Source of the DNA: Torreya grandis
Taxonomy: Eukaryota; Streptophyta; Pinopsida; Cupressales; Taxaceae
Assembly (NCBI GenBank): GCA_037957365.1
Contig: JARHVA010002424.1
Span: 248,001 to 312,000, forward strand
Length of the DNA stretch: 64,000 nucleotides
Direction: 5' to 3'
Of this stretch, positions 12,773-22,749 are shown one piece after another. Each line of letters opens with the position of its first letter. The first letter of the stretch is position 1. The notes below the pieces were generated by a model. The model had not been told where the DNA came from and searched no databases. It saw nothing but the letters and a program-made list of their open reading frames with translations. Made by a program: the position numbers and the translations under genes.

Positions 12773-13857
12773 ATGGGAAATAATGAAAAAGTCCCTATCA
12801 TGGAGAAAGGTATCATCTCTATTCACACCAAGAAAGGTGGCAAGAGACAAAGCCAAGATGTTTATTATGTGCCTAGGTTAAGGCACAACTTAATTAGTAT
12901 TGGAAAGTTTGTCCAAAATGGTTATAAGTTGATATTTAAAAATGGAGAGTGTATCATTTATGATAGGAATCATATAAATAAAAAAAATTTATCAATCATG
13001 ATGATAACCAATAGGATGTTCCCCCTAAGGATACAAAGTGAACTTGTAGTAGTATTCAAAACCATGATAGTAGATGAGTCTACTCTTTGGCACCTTAGAT
13101 ATGGGAATTTGAGTTTTGGGGGGATGAATTTATTTATAATAAGCATATTCTAAGAGGGATACCTCTTATAGAACAACCAAACAAAGTATGTGAAGGGTGC
13201 ATATTGGGAAAGCAAAATGGGATTGAATTCCCCTTGGGTAAGTTAGGGAGAGCTATAACTCTTCTTGAGCTAATACATTTAGATTTTTGTGGTCATATTA
13301 ATATTTCCTCCTTATCAAATAATTTATATTTCATGACCATAATTTAATTTAGTTATAATACATGGGTATACTTCTTGAAGAAAAAAATAGATTCATTTGA
13401 TACATTCAAATAGTTCAAGGCCTTGGTTGAGAGACAAAGTGGGCATTACATAACTATATTAAGAATGAATAAAGGGGAAGAAAATATATCAAATGAATTT
13501 ATGGATTTTTTCAAGTATAATTGCATCGAGAAGCAATTTACATCCAGGTATACACTACAACAAAATAGTATGGCTGAGAGGATAAACTGAACCATTTAAG
13601 ATATGGCAAGGAGCATACTTAAGGCAAAAGGTTTACCTAATGATTTTTTGGATAATTTTGTAGAAAAAATTGTATACTTACTAAATATTTTCATAACTAA
13701 GAGTGTTAGGGATAGGATCCCTCAAGAAGCATGGATCAGTCAAAAAATGAGTGTTAAACACATTAGAGTGTTCAGATGTGTTACATATGCACACGTGCCC
13801 AAGAAAAGAATAACAAAGCAAAATGATAAAGGAGAGATTAATTTTCATAAGGTATAG
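12773..13857 (+). pseudogene. Copia GAG-pre-integrase and integrase remnant
   Basis: The open frame 12,773-13,153 carries DVYYVPRLRHNLISIGK and STLWHLRYGNLSF, the end-of-protease and GAG-pre-integrase landmarks. Downstream, in shifting frames, come CEGCILGKQ (HHCC zinc motif), HLDFCGH with the first catalytic Asp, a degraded second-Asp region (LRMNKGEE in place of the usual SDRGGE) and QQNSMAERIN with the catalytic Glu. The open frame 13,603-13,857 continues with MARSILKAKGLP and the C-terminal PRKRITK-like region. Integrase joins cDNA to the genome. The lost second Asp and several stops show it is dead. Confidence 0.88.
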
Positions 13858-14249
13858 TTACCAATAAAATGATTATATATTATAAAATATGGTCACTAAG
13901 AAACTCATAATCATCTTAGATGTTCAATTCATTAAACATGAAGATTGGGAAGAGAGACAAGAAGAAGAGAAAGTAAAAATAAGGGATAATGGACCCTTTA
14001 TTGAAATTGAAACCATAGGTGGTACAAAAACCCATGTACCAATTTAGACTCTTATTTTATAAAGGGATGATTCATCTATTGGAAAAAACCAACAAGGAGG
14101 TCATGGAATAACTCATGAGTCAACTTCATCTTCCTCCAACTCAAGCTAATGCCTAGCAAGGATAAGGAGTTTACAAGAAGTATATGAGCAATAAATATAT
14201 GAAGAAAATCAAGATGAAACAATGAATTATTCTCTATTTTAATAATTTG

Positions 14250-14965
14250 TTCTTATATTAAGTGGTGTGAGGCAATGGTTGAATAAATGCATACCATAGA
14301 GAGAAATTAGAATTGGGAACTAGTAGACCTTTTAACAGGAAAAGAGGTCATAGGTGTGAAGTGGGTTATAATAATAAAACCACTCCTCAAGTCAAGAAAT
14401 AGATTTATAAATAAATACTATTTTTTAAAGGATACATTCAAATACCTAGACATGACTACAACAACACATTTGCACATGTAACAAGGCTATAAATAGTAAG
14501 AACAATCATAGATATAGCTTCTCAAAATAAATATAAGGTGCATCAAATGGATGTCAAGTCAATCTTATTTAAGGGATTATTATAATAAGATGTATATGTG
14601 GGATATCCACATGGATATTATATTCTCTATCATGATAACAAAGTATATATGATGAAAAGGGCATTGTATGAGCTCAAAAAAACACCAAGGGCATGGTATA
14701 GTCAAATAAACTCTTATTTTTTTAGCAATAGCTTTGGAAAAAGTAGTAGTGAGCCCATAATATACATCAAGTGAATAAAACAAGGTAATTTGATTATTAT
14801 TTTTTATGTGGATGATTTATTTTTTTCATAAAATGCAAATCAATCCATACAAATGTTTAAATCAGCCACAAAAAAGAGTTTGAGATGATTGATTTAGGTC
14901 TATTAAAGTATTTTCTTGGAATAGAAGTTGAGAAAATGAATGAAATCATATTAATATCATAATTA
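14250..14965 (+). pseudogene. Copia reverse transcriptase remnant
   Basis: Translated fragments in order: WCEAMVE, NWELVD, GVKWV, MDVKS.FL.G, KVYMMKRALYELKK with PRAWYSQI, the catalytic YVDD at 14,805-14,816, then EFEMIDLGLLKYFLGIEV. These are the classic landmarks of the plant copia RT (RVT_2). The YVDD residues are intact, but numerous stops and frame changes surround them. Confidence 0.9.
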
Positions 14966-15109
14966 AAGTATTCAAATTAAGTATTGGAGAGGTTTATGAT
15001 GTTTTAAAACAAACTAGTATCTATTCCTATTGAAATAAGTCTAAAATTTCAAAAGTAAGACTACAGTACTAAGGTAGATCCCACATGGTACAAGAGTTTG
15101 GTGTGATGT

Positions 15110-15640
15110 CATATGTATTTGAATAAAACTAGACTAGATATTATGTTTGTATTTATCCTATTTATAGATTCATGGAGACACTAAAAGAGACACATTGGAA
15201 AGTAGGCAAAATAATTATGGAGATTTGTATTCAACAATAGATGGGTTTCAGTTATTAGGCTACACAAATAGTGATTAGGATGTTATCTTGGATGATATAA
15301 AGAGTAAATAAAGCTATATGTTCCATCTTGGGTTAGGATCCATTTCATGGGCTTCAAATAAATAACCAATAGTTGCTCTTTCCATAGTAGAAGCTGAGTA
15401 CATAGTATCGAATGCAGCAACATTCCAAGCTATAAGGCTGAGAAGAATGTTATTAGATTTGCATGAGGAGAAAAAAAGAGAATAAAAAATATATTGTGAC
15501 AACATATCCTCCATTTCATTATAAAATAATCCCATCTTTCATGGTAAAAGCAAACATATAGTGATTAGGTATCATTTTATTATAGAGTTAGTTGAAAAAT
15601 CTAAAATAAAGCTTAAATTTTGTAAGTCAAAGTAGTAATT
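15110..15640 (+). pseudogene. Copia RNase H remnant
   Basis: The translation includes LLGYTNSD.D (family GYsDSDwAG), GLGSISWASNK (GG.ISW.SKKQ), PIVALSIVEAEYI (the STtEAEY motif with the catalytic Glu) and, near 15,520-15,600, NPIFHGKSKHIVIRYHFI, the conserved C-terminal segment. Several stops and shifts interrupt it. RNase H would remove the RNA strand during reverse transcription. Confidence 0.88.
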
Positions 15641-15720
15641 TATTGATAATTTTACTACGACATTGTTAAAATATAATTTTATACATTTTATATAAAGGTT
15701 AGGAGTCATAAATTCATCAA

Positions 15721-16036
15721 TAATGGGTCTAAGTGGTTTTGTGCAAGTTATGGAGTCTCACATCAAAACTCTAGAGTATAATAAAAGAGCTCTAGAGTAT
15801 ATTAGCCAAGCTCTAGAGTATATCAATGAATCTCTAGAGTTTGATAATGAATCTATATAATTTGATAGTGAAGATTTGAATTTTAAGAGTGAATCTTTGG
15901 ATTTCATCAATCAAGCTCTAGACATGCATAAAATGAGTCAAAATTTAAATGGATAGGCAAGAAGAAGTTACAAGGACATTTTAGGTGTTGAAAATAGTTT
16001 AAAAGAACATGGTAAGAAGGTCAATATTAAGGGGAA
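15721..16036 (+). pseudogene. Extra 3' reading frame with heptad repeat, upstream of the copia 3' LTR
   Basis: After RNase H one frame runs from MGLSGFVQVM (about 15,720) to a Cys-stop at the LTR junction with only two in-frame stops (about 15,858 and 15,951). Its core is a run of seven-residue repeats: LEYNKRA, LEYISQA, LEYINES, LEFDNES, a decayed copy, LNFKSES, LDFINQA, LDMHKMS. Hydrophobic residues at positions 1 and 4 predict a coiled coil. Ordinary copia elements end soon after RNase H, so this is an additional segment. Function is unknown. Confidence 0.65.
15769..15936 (+). repeat. Exact-period 21-bp tandem repeat, eight units
   Basis: Units start every 21 bases from 15,769 (15,790; 15,811; 15,832; 15,853; 15,874; 15,895; 15,916). 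The first four begin CTCTAGAGT. There is no indel across all eight units although they diverge strongly, which suggests that the period was under coding constraint when the element was active. Confidence 0.9.
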
Positions 16037-16037
16037 G

Positions 16038-16747
16038 TGTTGAATATTGTAATTTGTGACCTCATCTAGTCAATCATAGCATTCCACCTTGGGATTATCT
16101 CTACCACAACATCTATATACTTCTAAACACATTAATTTGACAAAATATATTTTTTCCGGAGTTTGAATTGAACAATAGTTGATGATAAGCAAATGAGGAT
16201 AAAATAAGTCTCTAAAGTTTCCTTACAACTTGATTGGAATGAATAGTAGATGTGACAGTAACATAAGACAAAAATAGAGCATGTTAAATAGATAGAACAA
16301 TAGTAGCAAATATATGTATGATTTTTTTTTTGAGTTGTGAGAAAATAGGAACAAAGGTGAAGAATAGGGGTAGTAGCTAGTAGAATAAAGAGGTAGAGTC
16401 AGAGAAATGAGGATTGTTTTGGAGTGATAGTAGTCATAGTATTAAGAATTCAAGGAGAGATAAAACAATAGCAAATAAGGAAGCATAAATAGGTTTTTAT
16501 AGTTTTTAAGCAAGTGAATTTGTAATAATTTTATTTTTAGTCTAACCTATTTGAAATTAGTTAATAAAAGTTTTATAATCAAATTAATATATTCTATTGA
16601 GTGTGTTTTTCCTCACATGTTTTGGCAAATTTTTTACCTATTGTTATGAGTTCATGTTCTGTGTTATTTTTTTATTTTGGGAATTAGGGGCAATCTTTGA
16701 TTTTTTTTTAGCACTAGTGTGTTGTGTTCTTTCCCCCACTTCTGACA
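16038..16747 (+). mobile_element. 3' LTR of the copia element
   Basis: It is preceded by the polypurine tract AAGGGGAAG at 16,029-16,037, starts TGTTGAATATTGTAAT and ends TCTGACA. It retains both TG and CA ends and is flanked on the right by TTAAC, matching the left target copy. Confidence 0.92.
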
Positions 16748-16752
16748 TTAAC
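16748..16752. other. Target-site duplication, right copy (TTAAC)
   Basis: It is identical to 10,892-10,896 and immediately follows the terminal CA of the copia 3' LTR. Confidence 0.85.
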
Positions 16753-17164
16753 CTTTCCACTTTAAAATGGTGTCATCCTATATGATAGTGACTAGAATCC
16801 TCAAATATATTTACAAGCTCAAGATCATGTCCCTTGGAGTTGATATAAAAAGGAAGTTCAAGTTTTTTCACTTTTGTACAAAGTATATTTATACCCTAAA
16901 GGAAAAATTTATTGAGAGAGCTTATAAAAATCTTTCATTAGATACTTTGGTCATACAATGAACACATCTAGTGGGGTATAAATATGTAAACAAGGATGAT
17001 TTGTTATAAATGGTAAGGTTTGGTGTAGAAATGGTAATTAGCTCAAAATATAGTACCATAACTAATAAATACATTGATATAATTATTAAAAATGGTGATG
17101 AAGCCACAAATTATTATTATAATAAAGAATGGGAAAGAAAAAGTCAAAGGATAAAAATTAGGTG
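16753..17164. other. Unassigned DNA between copia element and ClpC fragment
   Basis: Short open stretches occur on both strands (16,767-16,961 plus; 16,922-17,249 minus), none with a recognisable motif. The interval could hold a further-decayed upstream part of the ClpC-like sequence, but I cannot align it to ClpC. Confidence 0.3.
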
Positions 17165-17805
17165 GGTGATGTTGTTCTAACACTAACAAAGACAAATATT
17201 CAACAAGTTGTCTCTCTGATGATGTGTATCCATATTTCAAAGGTGACAAAAAAAAATCCTAGCATACTTCAGATTATATAGATAACTCTTCAACAGTGTG
17301 TTATAGGGAAAGATTAGACTGTAAAAGTAATCAGTCAATCTATTCATTGAGTGTAAGTTGTTTAAATAATCCCAATAGGCCAATTGTGAGTTTTATTTTC
17401 TCAAGTCCAATAGGTATTGGGAAGTAAGAGCTTGAAAAAGCATTAACATCTTTCTATTTTTGTTTAGAAGAAATAATGATCTAGTTAGACAAGAGTGAAT
17501 TTATGGAGGGGCATATAGTGTGAAATTTGATTGCTTAACCCCAAGATATGTTGGTTACATTAAAGGAGGATAGTTTACTAAAGTAGTTAGAATTAACCCC
17601 TATACAATGGTCATGTTTGATGAGATTGATAAGGATCACACCAATGTATTCTTTATGATGCTCCAAATTTTGGAAGATGAAGTATTAATAGATAATAAGG
17701 AGAGGACTAAATATTTAAAGAATACTTTTTTTATAATAACTCCTAATTTAGGAATCAATGTGATTGACAAATGAGTTCATCATAAGGGTTTCCTTTTTAT
17801 TTATT
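17165..17805 (+). pseudogene. clpC-like pseudogene: ClpC-type Hsp100 chaperone pseudogene fragment (second ATPase domain)
   Basis: The conceptual translation follows plant ClpC (stromal Hsp100 partner of the Clp protease) from just before the second AAA+ domain: TNIQQVVS (VDIQHIVS), VIGKD (VIGQDEAV), NNPNRPIVSFIF, Walker A SPIGIGK-stop at 17,404-17,427 (GPTGVGKS, Ser codon now TAA), EEIMI, YVGY, then PYTMVMFDEIDKDH with Walker B at 17,607-17,624, VFFMMLQILED and KNTFFIITPNLG, ending near NVIDK. MMLQILED and NNPNRPI favour ClpC over ClpB/Hsp101. There are several stops and a one-base deletion before YVGY. About 210 codons are present with no evident intron, compatible with a retrocopy. N-terminal and first ATPase domains are missing. 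Confidence 0.85.
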
Positions 17806-18000
17806 TATTCTTTTATATTGAAATATTGTTATCAAAATTCAAACACTTGAGGGTACACAAAATAGGCTACCATCACAAGGGTAGTGAAATGTCACAACTA
17901 GAATAAAACATGTTTAGAGAATTAACAATATGTTAATATAAAAAATGCCTCATGCAGGAGGCAATAGTAGAAAAGAAAGAGTGTGAATTAAACAAACACA
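17806..18000. other. Short unassigned AT-rich spacer
   Basis: Nothing recognisable lies between the end of ClpC similarity and the decayed minus-strand LINE sequence. Confidence 0.3.
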
Positions 18001-19022
18001 AGAGTCTTGGGCCTTGGTTCATCCCCAAAACACACAAAAGAAATAGAAACTATGCATGATCATTTACTTCCCTCCCAAAAATGAGACCCTTAGAGAATTC
18101 ACCAACATAATTTTTAATCATAATACCAAGTCCCTATTGTACAAAATCTATAGGTCCCATCTAAGTAGAAGATTGAATGTCCAATTTTGGGGGGGATTAT
18201 CTAGAAACCTTATCCAATAGAGGATCACTTTTGTTTTCTTTTTTAAACTAAATCACATCATCCACTTCCTTTTCACCACCGACTTTGACTAATTTTTCAT
18301 GTCTACTAGAAAAATCATTCATTTATTTACGAATGATCCTCTAGGTTTCTCTTTGTTATTCCTCATTACAATATGGAAAATAATTAAGTTTCACCCCTAT
18401 TTCATATCCCTTAGAATCATTATCAAGATCCAAGCTCATGATACCAATACTAAAAGAGTCTTGATCATCAACATTCACCTAAGAATATGAAAATGGATTG
18501 ACACTATCAATACTCATGTTGTGAATCACATTCATCCAAATATGGACACCATTTTCATCAGAATATGAAGCAACCCAAATAGGAATAGGATCCTTAGCCT
18601 ACTCAAAATAATAATCCTTTATGCATGACCACTCATACTCAAAAACCTTGAATTTATAAGCCATATTATGTGAGAGATTCCAGCCTAGGTGAGGAGACAA
18701 TCTCAAAAATACACTTTAGTCTAATAGATACTCTAAAGTCACTTTTAGTATACCCATACTCAAAAATTTCTCTAGCACCTCTTAAGGGATCTTGAACTTG
18801 AGAATAATCTACATAGAAACAATTATAGAAATGAATTTAATTGAGAAGTTATTAATTGATTTAAATTTAAATCAATACACCTCTTCATTCCTTTGTCTCC
18901 AAATAAACCATAGAATTTCAATTGAAAAAATAAGCCATAATTTGTGGAAGAAGGGATGCACTATTTTATTATGATAAACATAATCAAAAGCAATATTCAG
19001 CCAAGAAAGATCACATCAAAAA
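18001..19022 (-). pseudogene. LINE ORF2 C-terminal remnant (distal part)
   Basis: On the minus strand the sequence from about 19,000 reads SWLNIAFDYVYHNK, then FFHKLWLIFSIEILWFIW followed by RQRNEEV. This is the helical segment that follows the zinc-binding domain in plant LINE ORF2 proteins (LWFIWRxRN). From about 18,670 to 18,150 a frame with few stops continues (FKVFEYEWSC, PIPIWVASYSDENGVHIWMN) that I do not recognise and attribute by continuity to the LINE C-terminus. It is separated from the rest of the LINE by the insertion at 19,027-22,749. Confidence 0.5.
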
Positions 19023-19026
19023 ATAA

Positions 19027-22000
19027 TAGAACTTTTGAAATTTTTCATTGATGTCATGTGTCTATGCACTATCATTGATTTTAAAGTAATTGTGAGGTCT
19101 TGTGTGTTCAATAAGGCTAGTTCAGTCTTGGGTAGTGACCTATATGGTCTAAGGAGACTTGGTGAAGGCATGCATAATGAAGTTTGGTAAAGTGAGTGAG
19201 CTGAGACTTATGAGTTATTTATTAAATCATTTGAGAATATCATGGCTTGATAATGAGTTTAAAATTTCATATATATTATATATATTGAAGGTCTTAAAGA
19301 GGCATGTAGTAGGTCTGTTTGATGGCCTAGTTCCTAAGCATGGAAATCATTGTAAAGACATGATGGTGATGATATGGAGGTAGAAGATATTTAAGGTGTT
19401 CAATGCACTAATATATAATGTGAAATGAGTTTTTTAAATGTTTCATCATATTTTTAAGCCAAATAATCCTTCATAATAACTCCAAATCTCAAGTATTGAG
19501 GCTTAGCTCCTGCATGAAAAGACCTAGTAAGAAGGCACAAGCTTGGTAGATTGATGAGGTAAATAGTATAAGACTTGTGTGAAAAATTTTGGAAGTATAT
19601 AATAAATTTATGAGGTAATATTACATGTGGATGAGGTGATAATATCAATGCAATAGGTTTTCAAGTGTTTTCAATATCCAAGCATGACTAGCAGGTTTAG
19701 GCCTAGTGTGCATAAGAGACCTAGTGTAGTCTAATGAATGGTCAAAGTCTATTTTAAAGGAAATATAGCTCATTTGAGTTATTAAATAGGATTAATAGTT
19801 TTATTCAATAATTTTCATGAATTTTAAGGTCTTGAGGAGAAATAAAATACATGAAATGGCATTTCAAAGTCTTTCAAGCTCATAGAATAAGGTTTCCAAA
19901 CCCTAGAAGGAACTGTTGATGCTCATTGGCATGTGTAAAATTTTCATGGTGTACTAAGTATTTTATAAAATATGGTTAAGGTATATTTATAACATCTCTA
20001 AGCATCACTTTGGCATTTGATGGTAAATATTGCATAAACCAATAGTAAGAAGGTAAACTGATCTAAAACCCTCACTGTGACCTGATTAAATATATCTTAT
20101 TATAAAGTACCTATAATGGTTTGTTTGATCCATTTTAGTTATTTTAAATTTTATAGGACTCCTCCATTCATCTCTAGGTGGTATTGTTCTATCAATATAG
20201 TGAGTGAAACCTATAGAAAAACCTTTATTTCTAAATAATTTGATGTTGTAGGCAGGGTTGACCAGGTCAAGATTGCACAAAAAATGGAGGTTTAAGGTAA
20301 ATACTGGTGTTTTTGTCCATTATTTTAGTTTTAAAATTTATATCCTATGTTTCAACTATTTTGGTCACTCATGTTCACCTCTCACTAAACTGGGCTAATG
20401 GTGAAACTAGTGAAAAAACCTAGTTAAAGTGAGAATTAGTTTAGGGATGAGTTTCAAATGATTATGAATGGATAAAATTATTTGGGGTATTTTTTAATAA
20501 CATATATCTCATGTTAAATTTGTTTTTAATTGTTTATTATTCTCATAAACAATCAAAAATGTGCTCTCAAAGTGAACTATCTGAGTGAGTTAAACAGTGA
20601 AAGAGTAGAGTTTATATATTGGTATATATATACTCCTCATTTAATATTATACCTCTATATATTTGTGTTTTAAGTTGATATAATGATGTCTTAGGATCAT
20701 AAAAAATATTTTTAATTTCAATTAATTTTCCCCATAGGTGTTAAGATTCATATTCACCATGACTGGTTCTTAAGCCAAAATGACTATTCTAGGTGTGCTA
20801 GGTGAAGTAAAGTGTTTGAGTGTCTATGATAGGAATTGATGCATATAATAATTATTATGTTATTTTTTGATAATAAAATTACATATTAATTATTTATTAA
20901 ATAATTATAGTCAATTTAAGGATTTTAAACATGAAATCCAAAATGGCTTATTTGGCTATGTTAAGACTATGATGAATAAGCTTAGCAAATTGGTTTATAA
21001 GACCAATGGTTGATATCAGAAGAATAAATGTTATATATATTAAAATATTATATATATATAATATATTATCTATAAAATTTAATTTTAATTTTTTGAAGTG
21101 CCATTAAAAGTGCTAATGATAAATTACTTCATGACTATGTCTTCAGAGCACTCAAGCAGCTTGGAGTAGTCATCTTAAAAAGATGATTTTGAGGTGATTT
21201 AGTTTGAGTTAGAGAATACAATGCATATAAATTTATTTTATAGGTATATTATTTAAATTTTTATTTATTTTTCTTCATGATAAGTGACTATACAATTATT
21301 AAGATTCAAAAGTTCTTGACTATATTTTGGAGCCTATGTGCAGTTCTGAATGAGCTTATGAAAGTTATTTATTTGAGGACCTATGCACTATTTTATGATT
21401 TAAAATGGACATGGTGATGTTTTTTGGGTAATTAAATATATATTAATTTTATTTTTTCATGTGTTTATTTTTCAAATTTTACTGTATGCTTCAGTTATAT
21501 GAGACAAACTTTTTTTATGTATGAATGGTTAATGGTGAGTAAGCCTATTACCATGATTCAAGTGATGAATTGGACTAACAGGTGGTATGGAGATATTTTT
21601 ATGTTATAAATGGTATATTTTATAATTTTTTAAGTTTTTCATGAATTTTTAGATATTCAATATGGTCCAAGGGGTCAGAGTGGTAATGTGTGCTCAAGAC
21701 AGACCTAATTGCATTAGGTCTCCTTTAGGCCTAATAGTAGTTTTGTTCCTAAAGAAGTCTAGCTAAACTATATGGTGAATGTTTATTGTGTGAAAAGTGT
21801 GTAATGACATATTCCAATATTTATATAAGGAAGGAAATATTTTTTTCCAACCAAGGTGGGTGAGAGAAAGTGTTTGATATAAAGGCAAGGCCTAATTGGC
21901 CTATTTGTGTATGTTAGAAAAATGTGAGAATAAGTTAAGATAAGAGATATTTAAGGAGAATAATGAATCCATTTAGGACTATAAAAATAATATATAAACC

Positions 22001-22749
22001 ATTATTATTATATAATATATTCTTTTCAGGTGGATGACAAGGTTAATTGACCTAATGAGCCTATAAGAGACATGTTGAGCAAGTGAGCTTAAAAGGATAT
22101 TTGAGAGGGCTAGAAGGATAAGGAGAGATAAATGAGTGGATTTATGATTTAAATAACATAAAATATACTTAATAATATTTTTATATGTGTATTATATACA
22201 TATTAACTTAGATAGAGAAGAGAGAGCTAAATAAGAGATCATAATCTATTATTTGAGCAACAAGTTATTGTGGAGGTGATCAAGTTTGTCTTGGTTGGGT
22301 TGGTGCTTAGTAAATAAGGGAGTTGGAGATTCCCTTCATGTTATATATTTTAGAAGTGTCCCTGAATTTTTTGGGTTGGTTCCAAGTTACTTAAGGGGTT
22401 GGATCCTCTTTAGAAGTTGGTGCTTGTTAAATAATAATTGAGTGGGTGCTTGACTAGGTTGGGTTTAGAAATCCTTGTGGGGTTGGTGCCTCACTAAATG
22501 TTATTTCATTACTTATAAGATAGTATTTTAAGTGGTGTGACATTAAATTGGGTTTTATACCCCATGATTTTTTCCCACATAGTTATTATTTTCATGTGTT
22601 ATGCTTCTACTTAATACTTGTTTGTATGGTTGATTATATCTTGTTATATCTCTATGTTAGTTTGAATGGTTAATGAGTTATCTATGGAATTGAGTGAAAA
22701 AAATTTATATTGATTCAACCCCCCCACTCTCTTATTGGTTTTTATTCCA
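19027..22749 (+). mobile_element. 3.7-kb non-coding insertion, probable long LTR or LARD
   Basis: The block interrupts a minus-strand LINE between its zinc-binding domain and the following LWFIW segment. It begins TAGAAC (probably TGGAAC originally) and ends TTTATTCCA, giving short inverted TGGAA...TTCCA ends, with ATAA on both sides as a possible 4-bp target duplication. The last 500 bp resemble an LTR 3' part: G-rich phrases with GGTTGGTGC, then GGGTTTTATACC with TTTTTTCCCACATA, then GATTCAACCCCCCC near the end. No gag or pol was found. It could be a solo LTR or a large non-autonomous derivative. Exact ends are uncertain. Confidence 0.45.
21031..21072. repeat. TA-rich dinucleotide tract
   Basis: An imperfect TATA/ATAT run of about 40 bases inside the 3.7-kb insertion; a simple-sequence repeat with no evident function. 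Confidence 0.7.

Larger units (their letters stand above)
10897..16747 (+). mobile_element. Complete but dead Ty1/copia retrotransposon (about 5.85 kb)
   Basis: The element has, in order, a 5' LTR, a PBS relic, gag, a zinc knuckle, protease, GAG-pre-integrase, integrase, reverse transcriptase, RNase H, an extra 3' repeat segment, a polypurine tract and a 3' LTR, all inside a TTAAC target duplication. Integrase lying before RT is diagnostic of copia. All domains contain stops and frameshifts, so it cannot encode its own proteins. By eye the LTRs differ at roughly one base in seven, mostly by transitions, so the insertion is old. Confidence 0.93.

Noticed and set aside
17165..17805. ClpB/Hsp101 or plastid DNA insertion
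   Set aside because: The MMLQILED and NNPNRPI segments are ClpC-type, and clpC is nuclear in land plants. No other plastid sequence flanks it.
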